A DNA stretch of 64,000 nucleotides from Fibrella aestuarina BUZ 2 (lineage in GTDB: Bacteria > Bacteroidota > Bacteroidia > Cytophagales > Spirosomataceae). A program made the position numbers and the translations under genes. Below are positions 1 through 6,276 of the stretch, piece by piece (position 1 is the stretch's first letter; each line of letters starts with the position of its first letter). Below the pieces are notes generated by a model. The model saw nothing but the letters and a program-made list of their open reading frames with translations. It made no database searches and was not told the DNA's origin. The stretch covers positions 2,512,813 to 2,576,812 of the forward strand of contig NC_020054.1 of the NCBI RefSeq assembly GCF_000331105.1, read 5' to 3'.

Positions 1-1
1 C

Positions 2-355
2 GAACTGCTCGGTCGCCTGCCCGTGCTGACGCACCTCGACGCCCTCGACCGCGACGCGCTCTACCGCATCCTGACCGAGCCGAAGAACGCTATCACGAAG
101 CAGTATGATAAATTATTTGCGATGGATGATGTAAAAGTTATTTGGGATGATTCGGCCCTGAATTACGTCGTCGATCAGGCCATGGTTTTTAACCTCGGTG
201 CCCGTGGTTTGCGCTCCATTTGCGAGTCGATTATTACCGACGCCATGTTTGAAATGCCCTCGCAAACGGGCGAAAAAACGCTGATTATCACCCACGAATA
301 CGCTTCTGAGAAGTTCGGCCGCACGGCCGTGCAACAACTACGGCAGGCTGCCTGA
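2..355 (+). CDS. clpX: ATP-dependent Clp protease ATP-binding subunit ClpX (C-terminal part)
   Basis: This is the last ~117 residues of ClpX; the gene starts before the window. ClpX is the cytosolic AAA+ unfoldase that feeds substrates to ClpP. The visible part runs from the end of the AAA+ large domain (ELLGRLPVLTHLD) through the sensor-2 region with the motif GARGLRSICE to the small C-terminal domain and the family's typical ending 'TDAMFEMPS'. The arginine of GARGLR is the conserved sensor-2 residue. The N-terminal zinc-binding domain and Walker motifs lie outside the window. A perfect 19-bp inverted repeat follows the stop. The family call is secure. Confidence 0.95.
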   Translation, partial: ELLGRLPVLTHLDALDRDALYRILTEPKNAITKQYDKLFAMDDVKVIWDDSALNYVVDQAMVFNLGARGLRSICESIITDAMFEMPSQTGEKTLIITHEYASEKFGRTAVQQLRQAA

Positions 356-370
356 GCGCAACCACCCGGC

Positions 371-437
371 AACGACCGACGGCCATTTCTGGCGTGCGCA
401 TTCAGGGCGCATCGACCGGAAATGGCCGTCGGTCGTT
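371..437 (+). terminator. 19-bp perfect inverted repeat after clpX
   Basis: The arms 371-389 (AACGACCGACGGCCATTTC) and 419-437 are exact reverse complements with a 29-nt loop, 15 bp after the clpX stop. It probably ends the clpX transcript. It has no long T tract, so the terminator role is inferred from position and stem length. Confidence 0.6.
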
Positions 438-525
438 TAACGCTATGCTCGGTTTTCCGCAACAAAGCGAAGAGGTCAAGGTTATGACGCTGAAAACATT
501 TTTTTTTCACCAACACAGAAGCGTC

Positions 526-1128
526 ATGAACACGTCGACCAAACACACACTGATTGCCCTATCGTTTACTGCCCTCCTGGGTGCCTGCAGCCGTCCGGTA
601 GCGACCTTCCAGCCCTCGAAAGCCGAGCGTTTCTATACCCAGCAAACCACCGCCGCCCCGGTTGCCGCTGCTGAAACGGTAGCGCCTGAAGCCACGCCTG
701 TCGTTGCTGAAGCCTCAGCTCCGGCCGTTGCTGCCCCCGCCGCTACCAAAGCCGACATCGAAACGATGCTGGTAAAGGCCGAAGCCGTAGCGTCAGCCAA
801 AGCCCGCCCAGCCGAAGCCCGCAAACTGGAGCGCCGGATCACCAAAATCCGGGAGGTGCTGAACACCAGCCCGGCTTCTAGCCTCGCCCCGGCTGCCCCG
901 GTTAAGAAAGCGGGTCTGGCTCAACGCCTGATGATGAAGTCGATGGATAAGAAAATCCAGAAGCACCTGGCCCCCGAGCAACCCATGCGGAGCAGCACGC
1001 TCACCGCTGGTCTGGTTATCGGTCTGATTGGTCTGCTGCTGCTGTTGCTCACGACGGGTACGGCGGCGACCATCGGTCTGATCGCCCTGGTTGTGGGTAT
1101 CGTACTGGTGATTCTGGGTCTGTTGTAA
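526..1128 (+). CDS. Small lipoprotein with hydrophobic C-terminus, paralogue 1
   Basis: A 200-aa protein of unknown function. The start was chosen at the ATG that gives a clean lipoprotein signal (positive N-terminus, hydrophobic core, lipobox LLGAC); earlier in-frame starts at 394 and 484 only add an unlikely leader. After the cysteine comes SRPVATFQPSKAERFYTQQ, then an Ala/Pro/Val-rich linker, a charged helical segment, the block KKAGLAQRLMMKSMDKKIQ, and a strongly hydrophobic Gly-rich end (GLVIGLIGLLLLLLTTG...) that could form two transmembrane helices. The next gene is a clear paralogue. Lipidation at one end and membrane helices at the other suggest an envelope tether or stress-type protein, but no function can be assigned. 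Confidence 0.75.
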   Translation: MNTSTKHTLIALSFTALLGACSRPVATFQPSKAERFYTQQTTAAPVAAAETVAPEATPVVAEASAPAVAAPAATKADIETMLVKAEAVASAKARPAEARKLERRITKIREVLNTSPASSLAPAAPVKKAGLAQRLMMKSMDKKIQKHLAPEQPMRSSTLTAGLVIGLIGLLLLLLTTGTAATIGLIALVVGIVLVILGLL

Positions 1129-1147
1129 TTACCAACGAGTTTACCTA

Positions 1148-1224
1148 GACAGGTATACGGGATGAGTCGGTGGCTATTTTGCCCAAACGGATGAAATAAA
1201 AGTCGGCTCATCACGTATCCTGTC
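1148..1224. repeat. Imperfect inverted repeat between the paralogous lipoprotein genes
   Basis: Arms near 1148-1169 (GACAGGTATACGGGATGAGTCG) and 1204-1224 are nearly complementary. It may act as a terminator for the first lipoprotein gene; no T tract follows directly. Confidence 0.4.
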
Positions 1225-1266
1225 TGATACGATTTTTACTTTAACGCTGAACACAATTACTGTACA

Positions 1267-1908
1267 ATGATGAAACGCGTCCTCAACTCTGTCTCGATTG
1301 CGCTGGCTGGTGCCGCTCTGTTAACTGCCTGTAGCCGCCCGGTTGCCACGTTCCAACCCTCAAAAGCTGAGCGTTTTTATACGCAGCAAACCACGGCTAC
1401 GCCAGTAGCTATGCCCACTGAAGCGCAGGCGACTCCCGTTGCCGAAGCGACAACCAACGTACCTGTAACGGCCCAAACCGCGCAGCCGACGCCCGATATT
1501 ACGGTGCAAACCAAGCAGGCATCGGAAGCACTGGCTAGCCTGAAGGCGACGCACGCCACCGATAAGCGCATGACCCGGCGTATCGAGCGGGCCGAAACCA
1601 TGCTGGCGGAAGCTTCAGCAAAAGCCAACGCATCGGCCACGGCTCCGGCCCAACCCGTTGCCACGACCAAGAAAGCGGGTCTGGCCCAACGCCTGATGCT
1701 GAAGTCGATGAACCAGAAAATTCAGAAGCACTTGGCCCCTAAGGAGACGAAAGCTTCCTTCACCGGCTACGTGCGGCTTGGTGCCATCATCGGTCTGATC
1801 GGTCTACTGCTGTTGCTGATTGGCAATGGCGTGGGGGCCACCATCGGTCTAATTGCCCTGATCGCCGGTCTGGTGCTCCTCCTGCTCGGCGTTATCAACG
1901 AAGGGTAA
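1267..1908 (+). CDS. Small lipoprotein with hydrophobic C-terminus, paralogue 2
   Basis: A 213-aa paralogue of the preceding gene with the same plan: lipobox LLTAC, the nearly identical block CSRPVATFQPSKAERFYTQQ after the lipidated Cys, a low-complexity Ala/Thr/Pro linker, a charged helix, the block KKAGLAQRLMLKSMNQKIQ, and a C-terminal pair of hydrophobic Gly-containing segments ending LLLLLGVINEG. The ends are conserved and the linker has diverged, as expected after an old tandem duplication with the ends under selection. A terminator hairpin follows. Function unknown; localisation to an envelope membrane is inferred. Confidence 0.75.
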   Translation: MMKRVLNSVSIALAGAALLTACSRPVATFQPSKAERFYTQQTTATPVAMPTEAQATPVAEATTNVPVTAQTAQPTPDITVQTKQASEALASLKATHATDKRMTRRIERAETMLAEASAKANASATAPAQPVATTKKAGLAQRLMLKSMNQKIQKHLAPKETKASFTGYVRLGAIIGLIGLLLLLIGNGVGATIGLIALIAGLVLLLLGVINEG

Positions 1909-1920
1909 GCCTACCACTTA

Positions 1921-1972
1921 AAAATGGCTCTGCTGATGGACCCAACGGTGCATCGGCAGAGCCATTTTTTAT
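1921..1972 (+). terminator. Rho-independent terminator after lipoprotein paralogue 2
   Basis: The arms 1921-1938 and 1951-1968 pair with a single G-U position and are followed by a run of T. It lies between the lipoprotein gene and the hydrolase gene. Confidence 0.85.
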
Positions 1973-1983
1973 AACTAACCGCC

Positions 1984-2721
1984 ATGAACGATAAACCTAC
2001 ACTGGTGCTACTACACGGCCACGGGGTTGGCCCGGCCATCTGGGACGCCCTGCAAGATGCGCTGGCAGCCACGTACCGTATTTTAAAACCAGATTTCTCG
2101 GCGATGACCAGCCATACGTCGGTAGAAGGCTACGCGGAGCAACTCCACAGCATGCTGGCTGCCTCGCAGATCGACCGTTGCGTGTTGATTGGGCATTCGA
2201 TGGGTGGGTACGTCGCGCTGGCGCTGGCCGCGAGCCATCCTGAGCTGGTAGCGGGCCTCGTGCTGTTCAACTCGACTGCCTTCGCCGACCCCGATACCGA
2301 CGAGCAACGGGCCAAACGCGACGCCGCCAAAGCGCAGTTGCAAACTGAAGGGGCTGCGGCCTTTGTCGAAAAAGCCGTCACCAGTATGTTTTCCAAACCC
2401 GATCAGCAGAAAAAAGCCGATCTGGTGCGTCAGACCGTAGACCGCTACAAGACACTGCCGGCCGACGCTCTACTGGCCGGTTTACAGGCGATCCGCACCC
2501 GCCCCGACCGCTCAGAGATGCTGGCAAACGCAACGTACCCAGTACTCATCCTGGCGGGGCGTCACGACATGGCCGTGCCTATCGAGCGCTCACAGGCGCT
2601 GGCCGATAAACTGCCCAACGCCCAACTGGTCATCCTCGAAAACTCGGGGCACCTGGGTATGCTGGAAGAACCCGAAGCGGCCGAAGCCGCACTAAAGCGG
2701 TTTTTAATGAATGATGTATGA
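1984..2721 (+). CDS. Alpha/beta hydrolase
   Basis: A 245-aa cytosolic alpha/beta-hydrolase-fold enzyme. The oxyanion-hole motif is LLHGHG near residue 10, the nucleophile elbow GHSMGG at 70-75 (Ser72), the probable acid Asp195 in GRHDM, and the catalytic His223 in SGHLGM. The length matches the small esterase/3-oxoadipate enol-lactonase-like group. The substrate cannot be read from sequence. The last residues (LMNDV) and the stop codon lie inside the left arm of a 43-bp inverted repeat, so the C-terminus may have been created by that element. Confidence 0.85.
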   Translation: MNDKPTLVLLHGHGVGPAIWDALQDALAATYRILKPDFSAMTSHTSVEGYAEQLHSMLAASQIDRCVLIGHSMGGYVALALAASHPELVAGLVLFNSTAFADPDTDEQRAKRDAAKAQLQTEGAAAFVEKAVTSMFSKPDQQKKADLVRQTVDRYKTLPADALLAGLQAIRTRPDRSEMLANATYPVLILAGRHDMAVPIERSQALADKLPNAQLVILENSGHLGMLEEPEAAEAALKRFLMNDV

Positions 2722-2801
2722 TGGATAATGTATAATGGGGCTGGCGCAAACCTGCTAGTGCGCCAGCCCCATTATACATTATCCATCATACATCATTCAT
2801 T
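2706..2801. repeat. 43-bp perfect inverted repeat (AATGAATGATG-type)
   Basis: Arms 2706-2748 and 2759-2801 are perfect reverse complements around a 10-nt loop. The arms are built from AATGAATGATG / GATAATG / TATAATG units plus a GC-rich tip (GGGGCTGGCGCA). The element covers the hydrolase stop codon and probably acts as its terminator. It is related to the elements at 6181-6276 and 38032-38099. Confidence 0.85.
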
Positions 2802-2837
2802 ATCCCGTATCGCTCATACATTTTCCCGGACTACCCG

Positions 2838-2845
2838 TAGTTTTG
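2838..2845 (+). promoter_or_regulatory. Candidate Bacteroidota -7 box upstream of argD
   Basis: TAGTTTTG matches the TAnnTTTG -7 consensus of the Bacteroidota primary sigma factor and lies 26 nt before the argD start. No clear -33 TTTG is seen. Confidence 0.4.
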
Positions 2846-2871
2846 CGCCCTCAATCTGATGGGACATCACT

Positions 2872-4026
2872 ATGGCACAGCTTTTTAATGTATACCCGCT
2901 CTACGACATAGAGCCGGTTCGGGCGCAGGGCAGTTACCTCTGGGATAACAACGGCATCCGCTATCTTGATCTGTACGGCGGCCATGCCGTGATTTCGGTA
3001 GGCCATACGCACCCCCGGTATGTGCAGGCCCTAACCGATCAGCTCCATAAGATTCAATTTTACTCGAACTCCGTCCGGATTCCGCAGCAGCAGGAACTGG
3101 CTGACAAACTGGGCGAACTGTCGGGCCACCCCGATTATGCGCTGTTCCTGTGTAATTCAGGGGCCGAAGCCAACGAGAACGCGCTTAAACTGGCCTCGTT
3201 TCATACGGGCCGAAAAGGTGTTGTCGCCTTCACCAAATCGTTTCACGGCCGCACAGCCGGGGCCGTTGCCGCGACCGACAACCCCGCGATTGTGGCCCCC
3301 GTCAACGCGACGGATCACGTCACGTTTTTGCTCTTCAACGACCCCGACGCCGCTATGGCGGGTATCACGACGGACACTTGCGCGGTGATCGTCGAGGGCA
3401 TTCAGGGCGTGGGGGGCATTCAGGTAGCGTCTGACGCGTTTCTGAAAGCCCTCCGTCAGCGTTGCGACGAAACCGGGGCGGTGCTCATTCTCGACAGCGT
3501 GCAGTGCGGCTATGGCCGGTCGGGGAAATTTTTCTCGCATCAGTATAGCGGCATCCGTGCCGACATTATTTCGATGGCCAAGGGTATGGGCAACGGCTTT
3601 CCCATTGGTGGTATCCTGATCGCGCCCGAGTTCAAAGCGTCTTACGGCCTGCTGGGCACTACCTTTGGCGGCAATCACCTGGCCTGTGTGGCGGGTATTG
3701 CCGTGCTCGACATCATGCGCGAGGAGGGACTGATGGACAACGCCGCCCGCATCGGCACGTACCTGATGGATGGTATTCGGCAGATCGGGGGTTACAAAGA
3801 CCTGCGTGGCCGCGGCCTGATGATCGGCATCGAATACGATTTCCCGGTCGAGGCCCTGCGTCATCAGTTGCTGTTCGAGCACAAGCAGTTTACGGGCGTG
3901 GCGGGTAAGCACACCATCCGCCTGCTGCCCTCGCTCGCCCTCGGCACCGACGAAGCCGACCAATTCCTGGAGGCACTGGAGAACTGTCTGCTTAAACACA
4001 GAGATACAGCGACTGCACAGAGCTAA
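2872..4026 (+). CDS. argD: Acetylornithine/succinylornithine aminotransferase
   Basis: A 384-aa class-III PLP-dependent aminotransferase that converts the N-acylated glutamate semialdehyde to N-acylornithine in arginine synthesis. It shows the cofactor loop NSGAEANENALK at 95-106, the FHGRT motif near 124-128, PLP-contacting Asp208 and Schiff-base Lys237 in ISMAKGMGNGFP, and the TTFGGNHLAC motif. The usual ...DEVQ.GYGRSG motif reads DSVQCGYGRSG, an Asp-Ser variation next to the PLP aspartate. It is the first gene of an argD-argF'-argB cluster. Since the neighbouring carbamoyltransferase looks like the N-succinylornithine type, this enzyme may act on succinylated intermediates. Confidence 0.9.
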   Translation: MAQLFNVYPLYDIEPVRAQGSYLWDNNGIRYLDLYGGHAVISVGHTHPRYVQALTDQLHKIQFYSNSVRIPQQQELADKLGELSGHPDYALFLCNSGAEANENALKLASFHTGRKGVVAFTKSFHGRTAGAVAATDNPAIVAPVNATDHVTFLLFNDPDAAMAGITTDTCAVIVEGIQGVGGIQVASDAFLKALRQRCDETGAVLILDSVQCGYGRSGKFFSHQYSGIRADIISMAKGMGNGFPIGGILIAPEFKASYGLLGTTFGGNHLACVAGIAVLDIMREEGLMDNAARIGTYLMDGIRQIGGYKDLRGRGLMIGIEYDFPVEALRHQLLFEHKQFTGVAGKHTIRLLPSLALGTDEADQFLEALENCLLKHRDTATAQS

Positions 4027-4300
4027 CCTAGATAGATCAGCTTTCAGAGAAAGTGATTGGTTGTACTATTCAGGTTCATCGACTTATTAATTGACGAACA
4101 ACTCGTGGTGGATTTGAAAGCTGTTGACAGTCTTTTATCTATCCATACAGCGCAAATTCTAAAGTATTTGCGAGTTGCAAAATGCCGCTTCGGGCTACTG
4201 ATAAATGTCAATGTTACGCAGTTTGTAAATGGAGTGAAACGGATAGCCAACGGCCATTAACTCTGATTACTCTGCCTAATCTCTATATCTCTGTGTTTAA
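3992..4300. repeat. 15-bp inverted repeat flanking the GxxExxR remnant
   Basis: TTAAACACAGAGATA at 3992-4006 and its exact reverse complement at 4286-4300 bracket the broken gene between argD and argF'. The left copy lies inside the 3' end of argD. This looks like debris of the repeat-flanked GxxExxR insertion type. Confidence 0.6.
4057..4260 (+). pseudogene. GxxExxR-family protein, C-terminal remnant
   Basis: The reading frame encodes the C-terminal ~66 residues of a GxxExxR protein: DEQLVVDLKAVDSLLSIHTA, then ILKYLRVAKCRFGLLINVNV and GVKRIANGH. The N-terminal half with the GxxExxR motif itself is missing and the frame opens right after a TGA with only a TTG available as a start. Family members are normally about 120-130 aa, so I call it a truncated remnant. 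It lies between argD and argF' in the operon direction and is bracketed by an inverted repeat. Confidence 0.65.
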
Positions 4301-4306
4301 CTAACC

Positions 4307-5281
4307 ATGCACCATTTCATATCGCTTGCCGACGTAACGGACCTCGATGCCCTCATTCGATCGGGGCTGATGGCCAAAACAAACCCCTTTGCCGACGAAC
4401 ACCTCGGCCATCATAAAACCATTGGGTTGCTGTTTTTCAACTCCAGCCTACGTACCCGGCTCAGCACCGAAAAAGCCGCCCGCAACCTGGGCCTGAACGT
4501 GATGACCCTTAACGTGGGCTCGGATAGCTGGGGCCTGGAAATGGAAGACGGCGTCCTGATGAATGGCGACAAAGCCGAGCACGTCCGGGAAGCCGCCGCC
4601 GTGATGGGCCGCTACTGCGACATTCTTGCCATTCGAGCCTTCGCGGGCCTCACCGACCGCGCCCTCGACTACAAAGAGCAGGTCATGACGCAGTTTGCCC
4701 GGTTTGCCGGGGTGCCCATCGTCAACCTCGAATCGGCCACCCGCCACCCGCTGCAATCGCTGGCCGACTGCATCACCATCGAAGAAGCCCGGACAACGTA
4801 CCCACTGGTGCCGGTACGGCCAAAAGTGGTGCTTACCTGGCTGCCGCATTTCAAACCGCTGCCGCAGGCCGTGGCCAACTCATTTAGTGAATGGATGAAC
4901 GCCCGCGCCGCCGCCGGTAAGGTCGAGTTTGTCATCACCAACCCCGAAGGCTACGACCTCGCCCCGGAGTTTGTAGGCAACGCCCGCATCGAACACGACC
5001 AGAACAAGGCTTTTGAAGGAGCCGATTTCATCTATGGCAAAAACTGGTCGTCGTACGAGCACTACGGGCAGGTCCTGACGCAGGACCCTAGCTGGGCCGT
5101 GACAATGGACAAAATGAACCTGACTAACAACGGCCATTTCATGCACTGCCTGCCCGTGCGGCGCAACCTCAAAGTGTCCGACGAGGTGCTCGACAGCCCC
5201 CGGTCGCTGGTGATTGAGCAGGCCGCCAACCGCGAATGGTCGGCCCAAGCCGTGCTGCGTGAAATCTTATTGAGCTTATAA
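4307..5281 (+). CDS. argF': N-succinylornithine (or N-acetylornithine) carbamoyltransferase
   Basis: A 324-aa aspartate/ornithine carbamoyltransferase-family enzyme that transfers a carbamoyl group to an N-acylated ornithine. The carbamoyl-phosphate loop is SSLRTRLSTE near residue 47; the second motif HPLQSLADC and the C-terminal HCLPVRRN are present. HCLPVRR with an SxRTR loop marks the acylornithine branch, not ordinary OTCase (HCLP..RG..V). In the loop GDKAEHVREA the position that is Glu in N-acetyl- and Pro in N-succinyl-specific enzymes, as I recall the family, is Ala, which favours the succinyl form. It lies between argD and argB. Confidence 0.8.
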   Translation: MHHFISLADVTDLDALIRSGLMAKTNPFADEHLGHHKTIGLLFFNSSLRTRLSTEKAARNLGLNVMTLNVGSDSWGLEMEDGVLMNGDKAEHVREAAAVMGRYCDILAIRAFAGLTDRALDYKEQVMTQFARFAGVPIVNLESATRHPLQSLADCITIEEARTTYPLVPVRPKVVLTWLPHFKPLPQAVANSFSEWMNARAAAGKVEFVITNPEGYDLAPEFVGNARIEHDQNKAFEGADFIYGKNWSSYEHYGQVLTQDPSWAVTMDKMNLTNNGHFMHCLPVRRNLKVSDEVLDSPRSLVIEQAANREWSAQAVLREILLSL

Positions 5282-5288
5282 AAAACAC

Positions 5289-5395
5289 CGCGAAGGGCGC
5301 TAAGGTAGACGCAAAGGACGCAAAGACGTTTTACATCAACTGGTTGTGAAAAATCGTCGCGCCCTTCGCGTTCATCTTGGCGCCTTTGCGTTCTA
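5289..5395. repeat. CGCAAAG-type repeat cluster between argF' and argB
   Basis: The gap holds an inverted pair CGCGAAGGGCGC (5289-5300) / GCGCCCTTCGCG (5359-5370), tandem GACGCAAAG units at 5308-5324 and an inverted CGCCTTTGCGTTC at 5381-5393. Such 'acgcaaag' clusters commonly accompany GxxExxR genes; one remnant lies one gene upstream. Confidence 0.6.
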
Positions 5396-5402
5396 ATTCC
5401 AA

Positions 5403-6197
5403 ATGAACCCACTAACCGTACTGAAAATTGGCGGGAACGTCATTGATAACCCCGCCGCGCTGACGCGCTTCCTGACCACATTCTCGACCCTGACGGGCGA
5501 TAAACTGCTGGTGCATGGGGGCGGCAAGATTGCCACGCAAATTGCCGAGAAACTGGGCGTACAGACCACGATGGTCGATGGACGCCGTATCACCGACAAG
5601 CCCATGCTCGACGTCGTTACGATGGTTTACGGCGGATTGGTCAACAAGCAGATCGTGGGGCAGTTGCAGACGCTGGGCACCAACGCCATTGGGCTGACCG
5701 GTGCCGATGCCGGGGTGGTGAAAGCTAACAAGCGACCCGTCAAAGACATTGATTATGGCTTCGTGGGCGATATCACCGAAGTTGATTCAGGGCGGCTACT
5801 GTCTTTTGCCAACGAAAGTCTGGTACCCGTGATGGCTCCGCTAACGGTAGACGCGTCGTCAGGTACGTTGCTCAACACCAACGCCGATACGCTGGCGCAG
5901 GCCATTGCGGTAGACCTTGTTCATAAGCGCGACGTGACGTTGGTGTATTGCTTCGAGAAAAAAGGCGTACTCGCCAACCCCGACGATGATAACAGCGTCA
6001 TCAATCAGCTGACGCCTGAGGTGTATGCCGAACACAAAGCCGCTGGCAGCATCAACAAGGGTATGATTCCCAAACTAGACAACGCCTTTGCCGCCCTCAA
6101 CGCTGGTGTGGCACGCGTCATCATCTGCCACGCCGACGAACTAGCCGCCGCCCTGGCTGGCACCGCGGGAACGAGTATTGTAATGAATAATGAATGA
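5403..6197 (+). CDS. argB: Acetylglutamate (acylglutamate) kinase
   Basis: A 264-aa amino-acid kinase that phosphorylates N-acyl-glutamate in arginine synthesis. The N-terminal motif VLKIGGNVID (Lys8) binds phosphate, LVHGGGKIA near 37-45 is the second glycine motif, and DGRRIT near 60 contacts the substrate. NTNADTLA and the C-terminal GMIPKLDNAFAAL Lys are also present. Length and motifs fit ArgB of the short, arginine-insensitive type (no N-terminal extension). The last residues VMNNE and the stop codon come from the left arm of a 42-bp inverted repeat, indicating that the element reshaped the end of the gene. Confidence 0.93.
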   Translation: MNPLTVLKIGGNVIDNPAALTRFLTTFSTLTGDKLLVHGGGKIATQIAEKLGVQTTMVDGRRITDKPMLDVVTMVYGGLVNKQIVGQLQTLGTNAIGLTGADAGVVKANKRPVKDIDYGFVGDITEVDSGRLLSFANESLVPVMAPLTVDASSGTLLNTNADTLAQAIAVDLVHKRDVTLVYCFEKKGVLANPDDDNSVINQLTPEVYAEHKAAGSINKGMIPKLDNAFAALNAGVARVIICHADELAAALAGTAGTSIVMNNE

Positions 6198-6276
6198 TGG
6201 ACAATGAATAATGGGCTGACGCACGAGTGATTTCGCGTCAGCCCATTATTCATTGTCCATCATTCATTATTCATTA
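6181..6276. repeat. 42-bp perfect inverted repeat shared by two convergent gene ends
   Basis: Arms 6181-6222 and 6235-6276 are perfect reverse complements with a 12-nt loop. The left arm carries the argB stop (6195-6197) and the right arm the stop of the acyl-CoA dehydrogenase (6274-6276). The arms consist of TAATGAATAATGAATGATGG-type units with a GGGCTGACGC tip. It probably serves as a bidirectional terminator. Confidence 0.85.

Noticed and set aside
3157..3999. Open frame of 280 codons antisense to argD
   Set aside because: It is a shadow frame in GC-rich coding sequence without recognisable motifs.
4057..4260. GxxExxR frame considered as an intact small gene
   Set aside because: It has only the C-terminal half of the family and no ATG, and the frame begins right after a stop codon.
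5289..5395. Repeated CGCAAAG units considered as a CRISPR array
   Set aside because: The units are short, irregular and lack uniform spacers; there are no cas genes nearby.
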